In this document: one piece after another, positions 12,771 through 24,967 of the stretch | Layout: the number at the start of each line of letters is the position of its first letter | How positions within the stretch are numbered: position 1 is the first letter of the stretch | Source: Phragmites australis | Lineage: Eukaryota > Streptophyta > Magnoliopsida > Poales > Poaceae | Direction of reading: 5' to 3' | Assembly: GCF_958298935.1 (NCBI RefSeq) | Contig: NC_084935.1 | Location: forward strand, 3,854,001-3,918,000 | Length of the DNA stretch: 64,000 nucleotides | Made by a program: the position numbers and the translations under genes | Notes under the pieces: model-generated | Database searches by the model: none | What the model saw: the letters and a program-made list of their open reading frames with translations, nothing else | Told to the model about the DNA's origin: nothing

Positions 12771-13040
12771 CGTCACGGCAGGGCGGCAGAATATTTAGTG
12801 CGCGGGTGGCGGAGGCGCGCGGCATCTGTTGTGCACGGGCCCGGCCGGCACACGGTTGCGGTAGCGACCCGCGCGGCGCGGCGCGAACTCGTGAAGGCGG
12901 CGGCGGCGGCGCCCACGCGTAGGTGCGGCCGTTCACTCGGCCCTCCCTGCAGCAGCCGCACGTGGCCGTGGGTCTCAGCGCGTCAGCCTTGCAAGCGAGA
13001 TCACGCCCTCTCTGGCTTCGCCGGAGCACGCCGAGCGTGA
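12770..13040. other. Short CpG-rich island without a confident gene
   Basis: An abrupt GC/CpG-rich block (Ala/Arg-rich in every frame) sits between AT-rich flanks. No start, splice or domain signal supports a protein. It may be the remnant of a first exon or promoter. Confidence 0.4.
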
Positions 13041-14510
13041 ACCCTTTGCAACCTCAGGTGGCCCCAACGACGGAGAGAGTAAATTACAATGGAGGCATCT
13101 CGTTCTCGACCGTAAAATAATAGTGAGCCCGTGGGTTTACGAGCACTGGGTTCACTGAAACTCTAGAGATGGTCAGAAGCACGAAACCATACACTGCACA
13201 GTAGACAATGCTGCGCGCAGGCACACAGGAACTGTCTTCTCGTTTAAACAATCGCCATGTGGTGAAATGAACCTGGAGGAGTACCGTACGTAGCAAACTG
13301 GCAACAGGCCTAGTTGTTGGAAAAAGGGGAGCAAGGAACAGAGAGATTCCTTGCCTTCACGCGTGCCCTACTGCGAGGAGAAAATTCCACTAAAGATGGG
13401 TGGGGACATATGATTTATCAAAATTATACATTTGTGTTAAGATTCATATTAGATAAAAAAAAATATAATGTAGATAAAAAATCAATAGATAGATAATTAT
13501 TAGATTAGGAAGATGAACGAATAAGTTAGATCATACGTATTTAAGAATATACGGAGTTATATTTCCTGTGTTACTGCTGCCCATCGTGTGGCCTGCTATG
13601 CTTGCCCCTTGTTCCCAGCTTAGTACTAAGTTAATACTAACTCCAAATTCTCTTCCCATGTAAAGATTTTAAAATCTGGCGCACGCCCCTCGGCGTCAAA
13701 AGTTTCCACCTCCCTGCGTCCCTGTCGGTACAAGATGACCTTCTCCTCTCCAGAGGCGTTCACTGACTTTTCAGGACCGCTGTTCTGCATATGAATTAAA
13801 TCTTTCAATAATTTTTTCATGACACAGCGAACCTGTCTACAACTTGGAGAGAATTTTCGTTGTGAGCTACAGCTACAGTCGATCCATTATTTGGTTTTTG
13901 GTAGGCTTCAGGGACCATTGGATCAAATACTCGAATAGCTCAGCGGTCCATGCCAATGGAGCCCCTGTCATGTGTTCACGTCTGAATTAATCTGGATTGT
14001 TATTGGAGCCTGGAGTCATCGGTAAGTATCAGGAACATGACACTTCCATCCTGAAAACCAGGGCATGAGGGCAAGATGTTTCCTGGACCAGTCGGACGGT
14101 ACACAGATTTCTTTTGGTTTTGCATGCGAACAACCAGCACATGGGTCTTCTTTTTCGTTCACTTTCGTTTGATTACACGCATCACTAAGGGAAACGAGTA
14201 GAGTAACCCATAAGCCAAGCTCCAAACCTGCACAATTCGCCGTCGCCAAAAAGAGTTATTTCTACATCACATGCAAAAATCTACTTCAGTTGTCTGAACT
14301 CTGAACCCCTGAATCCTGCACTACTTTTTCATTCCATGGAAAGCTCAGTCACAAAAGCTTTGGCGATAATTTTTTTTTTGAGAGGGAGCTTTGACGATAT
14401 TAAGTGAAGAACCAATGATCAAAGGCGAACGAACCTTCTGAACGAAACAGTCCAAAGTTTGAGAGAGAGAAACTGGAAGAACGGCAATTTGCAAGGGTGG
14501 TGCACTGCAC
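13040..14510. other. Spacer with short minus-strand open frames
   Basis: Frames of 64 codons (13820-13626) and 77 codons (14249-14016) are open on the minus strand. They lack recognisable domains and adjacent compatible exons. I see no gene I can support. Confidence 0.4.
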
Positions 14511-14514
14511 TGCT

Positions 14515-16440
14515 ACTGAAATATTTTGTTAATAGTATTTTTTCCGATTAAGGAAGTTTTTATCAATCTCAAATAATTACATAAAGTTGATATAATTACA
14601 CTGAGAATACTCCCGGTCTCTATATAGTCAAGATGCACATCAGAAAAAAAAATAAATGAGAGATCGACATAGGTGAAGAAACATGAAATGCTAAGGCGCT
14701 CCGATCCTCCGACTAACCGCCACATATAGACTTGGGTAAAACACTCTATGACTACTCGCTCCAAAAACTAACACATCACTGTAACCGTATCTTGAAAATC
14801 CTGCTTCTTAGAATAGCTCGGGTACGAAGCCAGTGAGCGCAAAGATTGATAACCTATAAAGGAGATGAAAGATTTCTTTTATCAAAAACCATATCATTCA
14901 TACACAACCAAAACGATTAGCAAGTAGCAGTCGCCCCTAGCAGGATTTTTGATTTCAAATCCCTCCTAAACCCCTGTAATCAATTACCGAATATATGTGA
15001 TACATTATAAGGTCGGAAGAGTACTGAAGCCGTTTGTATGATAGTCCACACGGCGTGGGCAAGATAGCATCCAAAGAAAAGATATTTAATTATTTTTTCT
15101 TGATGACAAAAACAATATTTTGTATCCCCTTGCCGATTACACTTAGCCAAATTATCCTTTGTCAGAATTACACCTTAGCGTAAGTATCAAAAAGGAGATT
15201 CTGACTTTGAGTGGCACCCTTAGTTTCCAAAGACATTTATTAACATTAGGGACATCATTATGTACTAAGGTAAAATAGTGAGATTTCATCGAGAACTGTC
15301 AATTCAGGGTTAAGTTCCAGTAGAACTCATCTTGCTCTTAAGTAAGCACAATATTAGCGATTTGAGAAAGTAAAGCGTTCCACACTAATAATTTTGGCCA
15401 TATAAGATCTCTTCTAAAAGAAACATTTGGATGGAAGGTTTGGATGACTTCTGCTATTGTATCATGTGTGTTCCTTACTATATTGTAGAGGCATAGATAT
15501 TGTTCACGCAGAGTAGAATTACCCAACCACTGGTCTTCCTAAAACCTGACATGGATGTCATCTTTGATAATGAAGGTTCCGAAGCGGAGAAAATCTCGCT
15601 TTACCTTCATAAAGAAGTGTGAATCCTCGCCTTTCCACTAGACCTGCGATAAGTGTTTTGAACACAGGTACTTGTTGCGAATCAGTTGTTGCCATATTCC
15701 ATCAGACGTGAGCAATTTAAAAAGCCATTTGTTGAGTAAGGTAGTATTCTTAGTACCTAGATTTTGAATACCTAGACCCCCTTAATCTTTGGGTCAACAC
15801 AAGATGTTACATTTAGCAAGGCGATATTTTTTTCTTTTGATCATCACTTTACTAGTAGAATCTGGATCGAAAATAATCAAGCTTTTTAAGCACCCCTTGG
15901 TATTGTAAAGAAAGACATCATGTATATGAGTAGACTATTGAGTACTGAATTTATTAGAGTCAAGTGGACACCGGTTGAAAGGTGTTTTCCTTTCCAACTA
16001 CTGAGTCTCTTCTCCAACCGTTCCTCAACCCCTTTCTAATCTGCATTCCTCAGTTTCTTATAATAGATAGGAATGCCTAAATACCGCAAAGAGAAAACAC
16101 CCATATCACAGTCAAAAAGCTCGGTGTACTCCTCAGTCATATATTAGGCGTCGCCAAAGCAAAACAATTCGCTCTTATAGAAATTCATCTTAAGACCCGA
16201 TAGTTTCTTAAAAGCATAAAACAATAGCTTCATATTGCGGACTTTCTTAAGGTCATGATACATAAAGAGTATCATGTTGTTGGTATATTGTAGAATAGGG
16301 ATATCATCATCTATAAGATAAAGCACTACTCCACCAATTTGCCCATCTTCTTTGGTCCTTTTGATAAGAACAGCTAGCATATTTGCTACTATATTGAATA
16401 AAATTGGTGAAAGATAGTCACATTGTCGGAGGACTTTTTT
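14515..16440 (-). mobile_element. Degenerate LINE (non-LTR retrotransposon) fragment
   Basis: Read on minus, the segment at 16380-16144 matches the palm of a LINE reverse transcriptase: a YADD-type box altered to YTNN (in ILQYTNNMILFM), followed by LKKVRNMKLLFYAFKKLSGL and KMNFYKSELFCFG, the usual 'SGLKINFHKSE' motif. Further downstream, 15526-15338 reads LREQYLCLYNIVRNTHDT and FRRDLIWPKLLVWN, typical of the zf-RVT C-terminal region of plant LINEs. Frameshifts and stops separate the pieces, and the 5' part is missing. The catalytic Asp pair is replaced by Asn-Asn in the sequence seen, so this copy is dead. The 3' end is placed near 14515. Confidence 0.8.
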
Positions 16441-16449
16441 TTAAAAAAA

Positions 16450-17600
16450 GGTTTAATATTATTATTTACTTTAATTGCTATACTTCTATCAAGATGAAAG
16501 TCTCAATCCAAGAAATAGTATCCACCCGAGACAAAATCATCATTCACTTTAATAGTATAGTTTACAAGCAAGTTGGAGACAGAGCAGCAAGTTGGCCCGA
16601 GGTGGGCTCCCATGGCGCCAACCTTTTCCTCCCCTGGCAATTTCCAAACAACTTCCCGTTGCTTGTTTTGTGTTTTGTTCTGTGGAGTATTTTTGCTTTG
16701 CGTTAGCTGTCAGGAAGAATCTCTCCTATTTCTCACATGTACTCTTGCCTTTTGATTAAAAAAAAGAAAGAATCGGGCACGAGTGACAAGTCCTGCCTGT
16801 GTGCATCTTCCCCTGTCTGACTCTGACCCTATCTTCAACGAGGCAACGCCATCCGACCTACCGGCTCTGCCTCATGTATTATTTTTGTTTTGGAAAATAT
16901 TCTGCTTCATGTATTGCTCTCTATTTGCATTATTATATACAGTAACTACAGAAGAAAACAACTCCATAGGGTCTTAAATATATCCCTATTTGTCTTCTTA
17001 GAGCATCAGTTGTACCAATATTAAGATGTGAGCAGCCATTACTCATTTCTTCAAAGGCACAAAGTATGCACCAAAACCCTGACACTGGATTTTCGTAACA
17101 AGAACTATAACAGGAAATACGTATACTACACCAATAGAGGGGGAAAAATCATTCCATGAATTACTTGCAGGCACAGCAACAATTCATACAAACCTGATAA
17201 TCAAACCATGTTCAGAAAATAACAATAGTAGTCTTATGATATTCTGGATCCATTACAATAATTTGTTTTGCATACAGCAAGGCTATAGCCAAATGATCCG
17301 AGTTTCAGAAACTACATATTTGTCTTTTTGCACTATTTTGTTTCCTCAGCATGGCCAATTCAGTGTCGCCTTATGTTAATAACCCAAAACTTCTCTCAGG
17401 TTCTCTGTAATGGTCATGACTGGCTACTTTTCTTTACATCCAAAGCTATGTAACAAGAGGGCATAGAACCACGACCTAAAGAAAACACTAAAACACGATA
17501 CGAGAGAATATTTATGATTCGGTACTCTAATGGCAAGCATATTTCAGATCACTCTGCAAAGGTTTGGTAAGGTTGCTCTGTCGTCTTATTGGCTGCATTC
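16450..17600. other. Spacer and 3' flank of the JAZ gene
   Basis: No gene. Around 16740-16765 'gccttttgattaaaaaaaag' resembles the polyadenylated tail of a plus-strand retroelement insertion. The JAZ gene 3' UTR probably occupies part of 17200-17604. Confidence 0.45.
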
Positions 17601-17604
17601 TGTA

Positions 17605-19386
17605 CTAGCACAGGTTGGACTTCACGGCATTGGGTCCTAGTCCAAGCCATGGCTGGTTCTCAGGCTCCTCCTTGACTGGTTTTGCATCTAAAGAAGTTTG
17701 ATATGGTGTCTTTGCATTGAGGCTGTAATAACAACAAAAAGACAAGATTTAGTTCCAAATACAAAACTGGTAAAAAAAAAACTAATCATACTGAGAAACA
17801 ATCACAGCAAGAGCAACTTACCGATCCTTTCTCTTCTCAAGGAATCGGTGAAGGGATGCCTTCCTGGCAATAGGCATATCTACATAGAAAAAGAAAACAT
17901 TCGATGAATAACCAACATGACAAACTTCAATAATCCATATGTTGAATGACCCAATAATACGAACAACAAGAAAGGGAGGAGTAATTACCAGAAGCATTTG
18001 GACGAGCAGGTTTCTGAGCATGAACCTGAGTAACAGGCAAGCTGCTGACCGGGGCCAGCACGACCTTATGGACCTTCGCGTTGTCGGCGACAGTTGTTGG
18101 TGCAGAGGGTTGAGGCAAACCAACGTTCTGATTCTGAACCACAGGGCTGCTCTTGCTGGCCAGCTGCATCAGGTCCTTTGCCTTGTCGGCTGGGAAGTCG
18201 TTGAACACGAGCACCTTCCCGCCATAGAAGATGGTGAGCTGCTGAGTTTTCTCTTTCTTTTCTTGCTCCCTGGGAATTATTGGACAGGGGAACACTAAGA
18301 ACGTGCTTGTAGAGCACCACTTCCGTTTCGCATCAATTGTCTGATCTACTTTAACCGACGAGAACCTCTTTTTTTTTGTAAAAGAACTTTCATTTTGATT
18401 CGTGGAGACCAACTTCAGTTCAGATGAACCCCTTATATCAACAAGGATCCAACTTATGGTTCATTAGCAACTTAAGAAAACATCCTATAAATCTCAGATT
18501 GCTTCTTTCCAAGGCGAAAATACATCTTCTTGCAGAGGAAAGTATTTCAACAAACGCGATACAGGCATACAGCCTATCCAAACCAGCGCAACTGAAAAAT
18601 TTCAGAGTTGCAGTATACCCAACTCTGTCTAATCCAAGATGGACCATCTCCCTCAACAAGATTTCAGACCTTCTTGCAACATTTTGCCCTCATGCACATT
18701 AACTTCATGGATTCTCTCATAGCTCTAACTTGCTCCTCAAAACAGATTAAGAGGTTTCTACACTCAATACTTGGCTTTTGTCCATGCGAACTACTGCTAC
18801 TAGTACCACCTATGAACTGTTAAATAAAATCAAATGGAGCAAAGTGATGTGATCTAGTAATACCTTGCAGCATCAGGGGCAGCAGCAGCCTCCTGCAAGC
18901 CGAACCCGGCCCTCTGCGGGAACAGCTCCATGGTCTCCTTCCTCCTCTCCGTCTCCTCGCCCTCCGCTCCGGGCAGCAAGCTCACCGTCGCCGGCAACTT
19001 CTGCGGCTCGGCGTCACCTGAAACCACATCAAACCCGGATCAGCGAGTTGGAAATTTCAGGCCACGACACCCCAAAGGCGTGATTGTTACCCCACGATCC
19101 AAACCCCGGCTCAGATCTCACACGAAACCCCCACAAAACTGAAACTTTTATCCACAAGAATCGATAACCAAACCACAATTTTTGCAATTTCAACAGACGA
19201 AAACAAAACAAAAGGGCTAGTAGATTTCGACAGCCAAACCCGGCGGAAACCAGCGCGCTGCTCACCTTTGATCCCGAGGCCGAGCTCGGCCGCGGCGGCG
19301 GCGTTCTGGCGGGCGAAGCGGCTGAGGAGGCTGCATGCCACGGCGAAGCTGGTCGCCCTCTCCCCGGGCCTCGCGGACGCCGCCAT
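17605..19386 (-). CDS. TIFY10: JAZ/TIFY10-type jasmonate ZIM-domain repressor
   Basis: This is a nuclear repressor that binds MYC2-type bHLH factors and is degraded through COI1 when jasmonoyl-isoleucine is present. Five exons: 19386-19266, 19017-18864, 18269-17989, 17879-17822 and 17722-17605, giving 243 aa. The start MAASARPGERATSFAVACSL is the usual N-terminus of this clade. The TIFY (ZIM) motif is TIFYGGKVLVFNDFPADKAK (residues 104-123). The Jas motif runs from MPIARKASLHRFLEKRKDR (187-205) across the last intron into LNAKTPY (206-212), with the LPIARR-type degron changed to MPIARK. The C-terminus is PWLGLGPNAVKSNLC. An upstream in-frame ATG exists at 19458, but homology starts at 19386. 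From family memory it is closest to the rice TIFY10 group (OsJAZ6-8). Confidence 0.96.
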
Positions 19387-19700
19387 CTCTCCTCCCGACG
19401 GTCTCTCTCCTCGAACCGAATCTCCCCCGCGGCCTCCAACTCCGCGGCCGAATCCCACCCAACTCGTGGCGTTCTTGGAGCGGCGGTGGTTAACCTCTCT
19501 CTCCCCGGGCGCGAGCGCGGCCTCGTGTCATGTGAGCACGCCTCACCTCGCCTCGCCCCCACGCGTTTATAAAGGGGTATAATAATTAAGCGGGATCCCT
19601 CGATTAAAACCGCCGAAATTAATAAACAAATTTCGATTTGTTCATCATTTCGCGGGCGGAGTGGTGATTCACTGCGGGGCGCCATGAGGGCTCGAATTCG

Positions 19701-19706
19701 CACGTG
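19701..19706. promoter_or_regulatory. G-box (CACGTG) upstream of the JAZ gene
   Basis: A perfect palindromic CACGTG lies about 315 bp upstream of the JAZ start codon. MYC2-type bHLH factors bind this motif in JAZ promoters, giving jasmonate-inducible negative feedback. Its role here is inferred from position and family. Confidence 0.6.
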
Positions 19707-20039
19707 GTTCGTGTGGGGGAGGCGGTGGGGTCCCCAAGGGAAAAGGAGAAGGCTTTTCGTTTCGGGACGTTGCGTCCGCAGAGCGCTCGCCTCTGATTGG
19801 ACCGGGTGGGCCCCCCGCCCCATGTGCGCGTGATTGCGGGTGGGCCGTGGGCGGACGGCGGATTGGACGGTTCGTTCGGTTTGATGCTGCTGGGTCTGGG
19901 TTGGGTTGGGTTTGGTTTGACCGGAACGTGTTTGTTCGCTGACACTGGCACGGGTCGACTTGGTTGGCTCGGATGGGTGCAGGACCAGGCAGAGCCAAAA
20001 TGGCCAATTAGCCATGCGGTGATGGTTGTTGGGTTTAGC

Positions 20040-21650
20040 ATAGCTCCATATTCTAATCCATTTTAAATCTAAAATTTGTATAATAAAATAAATTACTTTA
20101 AATATTTATTTTTATCTAAAATAAAAAACAAATAACCTCAATACATTCACAATTTCAGATTCTAGATTTTTTAAAGCTAGATAATGATCAGCTCCAAAAT
20201 ATTTAGGATCTGAATTCATACCAAATAGGATGTTAGACCTGGGATTTTTTTTTAAGAGCAGTTTAAGTTAGAAGTCCTCACTCTCTTACTAAAAAGAGCC
20301 GGTTTCGGTGCATGCGCATAGGAATGGCAATAGGGCCAATCCCCACTAGGGAATGTTTTTTCATTCTCGTCCCTATTTAGCTATAGGGGAAGTCTTCTCC
20401 CATCCTAATCCCCACGAGAAATTTTGCGGAGATCAGGTTTTCAATGAGAATGTAAAATTAAATCATAGTTGATTATTTCTATATATATTAATAATATGTC
20501 TGTAGTATAAATAAGTAATTTATTAATATGTATAAGGATAATTAATGTATGGGTTAATTAATTGATGCATACGAGGGTAAAATATTTTTCTAAGTTGTAT
20601 TCGTAGCTTACATATAGGATATACATGGGCTATTAACTATTTATATACGAGAGAATACATTGAAATCGGTCGGTGAACAAATATAGATCCACCTATTAGA
20701 GTTTTGGAAGTGGGGACTTCATTCCAAATCCACCATATTTGGAAATATTTGAGCCAAAATAAAAGAATTCGGACCCTCATTAATCATTACTCAAACACAC
20801 GTTAAGCCTAAGCCCTAGCATTTGGAGGGTACAGCTAGGGCTAATCTTTGTCAGCATGAAACTTCCCGCTCTCTTCCTACCTAGACAAATATGAAAATTA
20901 CTACCATCCTTTTCATCCTATCTTTGTCTGGTGAAAACTTGTGTCCCCGTCCTACCATGGTTTTTATTTACATGCACTATAAAAGGAACTTAAAATAGAG
21001 ATGAAGAGGAAAATTGACATGAGGCAGCTTGAACAAAGCTGTAAATCTTAGTCGTCCAATGCTGAAGCAGTACACAGCATTATTAAATGCTTCTGTAAAA
21101 TCTGAAGCATGCTGAGAAAAATATATTTAGTGGTGGGAAGCGCTGTTGACAATATAGGATAATTACTTTTACCACCTCTTTGTTCCATTCTGGTTTTGCT
21201 ACGGTTTCTGTTAATCTCTCTATGTTGACCGTTGATTGCTCGATCAGACGATCGACTAGTTTCTGGTACAGTCTAGTCTGAAGCCCTGAAGCCTCTCTCG
21301 GTCATTGTTACTTGTTTGCGTTGCTTTCTTGGGCTCCTTTCGCACGACCACGATTCCACGAGTATCTTGTTCGCTCTGTATATAGTGCTAGAAAGAAAGC
21401 GAAGCAAGAGCTTCAAAGAGTTACTCCAGCTCGTGGGCTCCTCGTTGCAAGAATTGCCAATCGCTAGGACTAGCGCTTCCGAGTAGCCGTCGTGTTGTTG
21501 ACATAAGAATTAATCCAAAGTGAACATAGACAGACACATGTATGTATGTATGTATTTATATCTATATCTGTATTAATATAAAAAAAACATGAGTTAGGTA
21601 TGAAACTTTTGATCTCATCCATCTATCTGTTTGATAGAATGGTCCAGATC
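20040..21650. other. AT-rich spacer with MITE-like sequence
   Basis: No coding signal. Positions 20040-20235 look like a short AT-rich MITE remnant ('caaaataggatgttag'-type end). A (tatg)n microsatellite lies at about 21538-21556. Confidence 0.45.
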
Positions 21651-21656
21651 ATGTAT

Positions 21657-24499
21657 CACTACATCATAAATCCATATTAGTGACGGGTGTCACACTCACC
21701 ACTCCAAACGCGTCACTAATGTGAACTTATTAGTGATATATCTGGACATGTCACTAATCACTATGTGAAAAAAGGCCTTCAGTGACATATGATAACCGTC
21801 GTAGTAACGGATCTCGCACCTATCACCTCGAATAAGTCACTGATGATTAGTCATAAGTAACGGGTCTCACACCCATTCCAACGCAAGGGTCATCACCACT
21901 CGCCTCGGGTCACTTGTTATTTTTTACATTATTTTTATACTCTGCGTTTCGTGGGAATCGAACACATGACCTCTCCTCACGTGCATAGCTCCCTTACCAC
22001 CACACCCTCGCATGCATTCTGATGAAATCGGATAATTTATTCTTTTAACATTTTTTTCCGAATGTCACTAGTGACGAGTCATAACTGTGACTCGTCACTA
22101 ATAATTGTGCAACAGTGGCGGGTCGTAATCTTGACCTGTCACCAAAAACTATTTTTGCCAATAGGTGATCCGAAATATTTTTGGTAAAACGGGTATAACT
22201 TTTACATATAGACATCGATTTTGACGTTTTTTTACTCTACAGATATCTACATTAAAAGTTATATCTGTTTCTCCCTTATTTTGTCAGTTTTGGTAAATTT
22301 TGCGAGGCCAAATTCGGCCTGAAAGATTGAGTTCTTGTTCTCTGAAGTTTCAGCATCATTTTCGAAATGCGCATTTGTATCTATAGCCGCCACACCTCTT
22401 ACACCAAACTTAAGCAGAAATATATAATGGTTTCTATTCTAGTGCTGCTGAGGTGAGAAAAAATAAAGGAAAAATAAAAAAAAATTGTGAATACTGTACG
22501 TTCAACTTTGTCTTCTTTTCATCTCTTTTCACCCCTCTTTTCATTGTACTTTCCTACTTTCTTTTGTTAGATATCGGCCTTGGCTTTTATGGCTTCTGTT
22601 CTGTAGGTATGCACATAAGTATGCTTTTTTGGGTATGTAGATTTGTGTGTGATAGTGTAATTGTTAGCTAGTAATATATACAAAGGCTAACCCCTATGCA
22701 TGAAATGCATATATAAACAAAATATATTTTGATGAAACAACCGATATCATATGTGACGGGTGAAGAGTATCACATGTCACCTATTTTCAGCACGAGCGTC
22801 GATTTTTAGAAGAGATCGTCGGAAGGTCCGGTGACAAGCTAACAAATACATCAGACCACATTGAGCAGAACTCACCGAACGATTTTCAAGAGATCAGAGA
22901 GAGCTGACAAAGCTGAGTCATCAGTGACGGATCATAACAACACTCAGGGAGCCCCGTCACTAATGACCGGCCTAGGATGACCCTTTACTGATGAGTTGTC
23001 ATTAGTGATAGGTCACAAGTTGACTCGTCACTAATGACTGGCCTGGGATGACCCGTCGCTATTGATAATAGTGACGGGTCATTTTATGACCTATCACTAA
23101 TTTTGTGTCTCCTTTATCTGTTTTTCACGTAGCGAATGACACACATCAGTGACGTATCTGGATCTAGACCTATCACTGATGACCATTAATAGTGACAGAT
23201 TTGGATCCAGACCCATCACGGATGAGTAATTAAAAAATAAAAAAAGAAATGGCTCGCATCGAGCCACTACATGAAGCTGGCCTTTGCATCGAGCCGCTAC
23301 ATGGAGCCAACCTTTGCATCGAGCTAGCCACACAGTTAAATCTAGACATGAACAATGATTCATCCACACAGAACAATCTTGCTCGATTTACATAGATGAT
23401 TCATCTGACATGAATAATGATTCATCCACATAGAAGTCATCACGGACGCATGCCTGTTCGCCGCCGTGGACGCACGCATGGATGCACGCCTGGCCGCCAT
23501 CATGGACACACATTTGGACGCACACCTGGCCGGTGCAGTGGACACTTGGCCACCGCCGCCACCATGGACATCTGGCTGCCGCCGCCGCCGCCGCGTCGGC
23601 TTGGCCACCGCAGTTGTGGATGCCTGGCCACCACCAACACGCACGCTTGGCCGTACCCTCGCACGCCTCCTCCTCACTCCTCCCAGACCTCCCTGGTGCG
23701 GTTCCCCTTCCATTCCCTTCCACGGCGTCGGTGACTTCTTCCTTCTAGTGCACTCAAGTGGATCAAGGCAGCGGCGACCTCCAATGAAGTGGTGGAGGCC
23801 TCGAGCAGATTCGACGATGGAAAAATCGAGCGGATCCATGGACCTCCAGCGATGCATTGGCGGCCTCATGCGGATCCGTGTGATGGCAACCTCAAGCAGA
23901 TACAGACAATGGTGACCTCCAGTGAAGTGGCAGCAGCCTTGAGCGGATCCGCACATCCGCGACCTCTAGCGAAGCGACGGTGACCTGCATTGCGACATCT
24001 TTGAGCTGATTTGGCCTGCATTGTGGAGGCTTTGAGCGGATCTGGTCGGCGACGGGCCCTGTGGTGCGGTGGCTTCGAGCGGATTCGGTAGCGGGACCTC
24101 CAACGAGTGAGGAGATTGATAGATTGAGAAGAGAGGGGGGGGGGAGCGCTCATGAGAGGAGGAGGAGATAAGGCTGGCGCGGTGGACGTGAGCTAGCTCT
24201 TCATCCAATTGGATAGAAAGTTCGGGTCTGTAGCTAACGTTCACGTAGAACTCCGCACATTAGTGATGGGTGTTTTTATTACCCGTCACTAATGACCAGT
24301 GTCACTAATAGCTTGTCAAGTGACCTGTCACTGTTATCATTAGTGTCAGGTGATTTTCTCACAGGTCTAATACGGGTCCCAACCCGGGGTGATATTAGTG
24401 ATGTGTCATCACTTGATCTGTCACTAATAGGTTATTAGTGATAGGTTTTAATCAGCCGTCACTAATGCGATGTCACTAATGTTGGTTTCTTACGTAGTG
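21657..24499. mobile_element. Non-autonomous CACTA (CMC/En-Spm-type) element
   Basis: The left end begins CACTACATCA and the right end finishes TTACGTAGTG, matching CACTA termini in inverted orientation. The subterminal regions (about 21680-22160 and 22750-23230 / 24250-24480) are packed with direct and inverted copies of 'tagtgacgggt/acccgtcacta' motifs, the hallmark transposase-binding arrays of this superfamily. Flanking trinucleotides are tat and cat, an imperfect 3-bp target duplication. No transposase is encoded within 2.84 kb. Confidence 0.85.
23360..24240. other. GC-rich cargo inside the CACTA element
   Basis: A GC-rich interior with a 198-codon minus frame (23956-23360) and a 149-codon plus frame (23466-23915). 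Tracts of CCG/GCC repeats near 23575-23600 and repeated 'gatccatggacctccagcga'-like phrases show internal tandem reiteration. No domain is recognised. It is probably captured exon sequence expanded by repeats. Confidence 0.4.
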
Positions 24500-24967
24500 C
24501 ATATTTCCCCTAAAATAATGGGATCCAATTCATGATGCAATTAATCACCGCACTATTTCTATATTTAGTCTTAATCAGTTTGGAAACCCTAATCAATTAG
24601 TCCAGTCATTGGTCCTCTCATTCATAAATAACAGATCAATCAATTAGTCCCAATTAATTTTGATACCTCTAAGACCATTCTATACTCAACAAGATCTTTC
24701 GAGAAGGTATATGTTTTGGAGTTGTTTGTGGTTGTTTAAACCTCTTTGACCATCCATTGTCATGATATTTCATATGTAAATCATCAAAACAAAAGGCTCA
24801 TTAATGGAAAAAAGATCTTATTTTGATGGTTCCAGATTATATAATGGGATATCAAACGAGTATAATAATAGTACTATAGTATAATAAATAGAGTAAATTT
24901 CATTAAACTACAGATATTTTGATAAAATTATCGCAAAACTATAGATATTTTAATAAAATTATCGCAA

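Noticed and set aside
19387..19458. Upstream in-frame ATG of the JAZ gene adding 24 residues
   Set aside because: The Gly/Arg-rich extension has no counterpart in the family. MAASARPGERA is the usual start.
21657..24499. Dense short repeats considered as a CRISPR-like array
   Set aside because: Repeats are inverted, irregularly spaced and lie in CACTA subterminal regions of a plant nuclear sequence.
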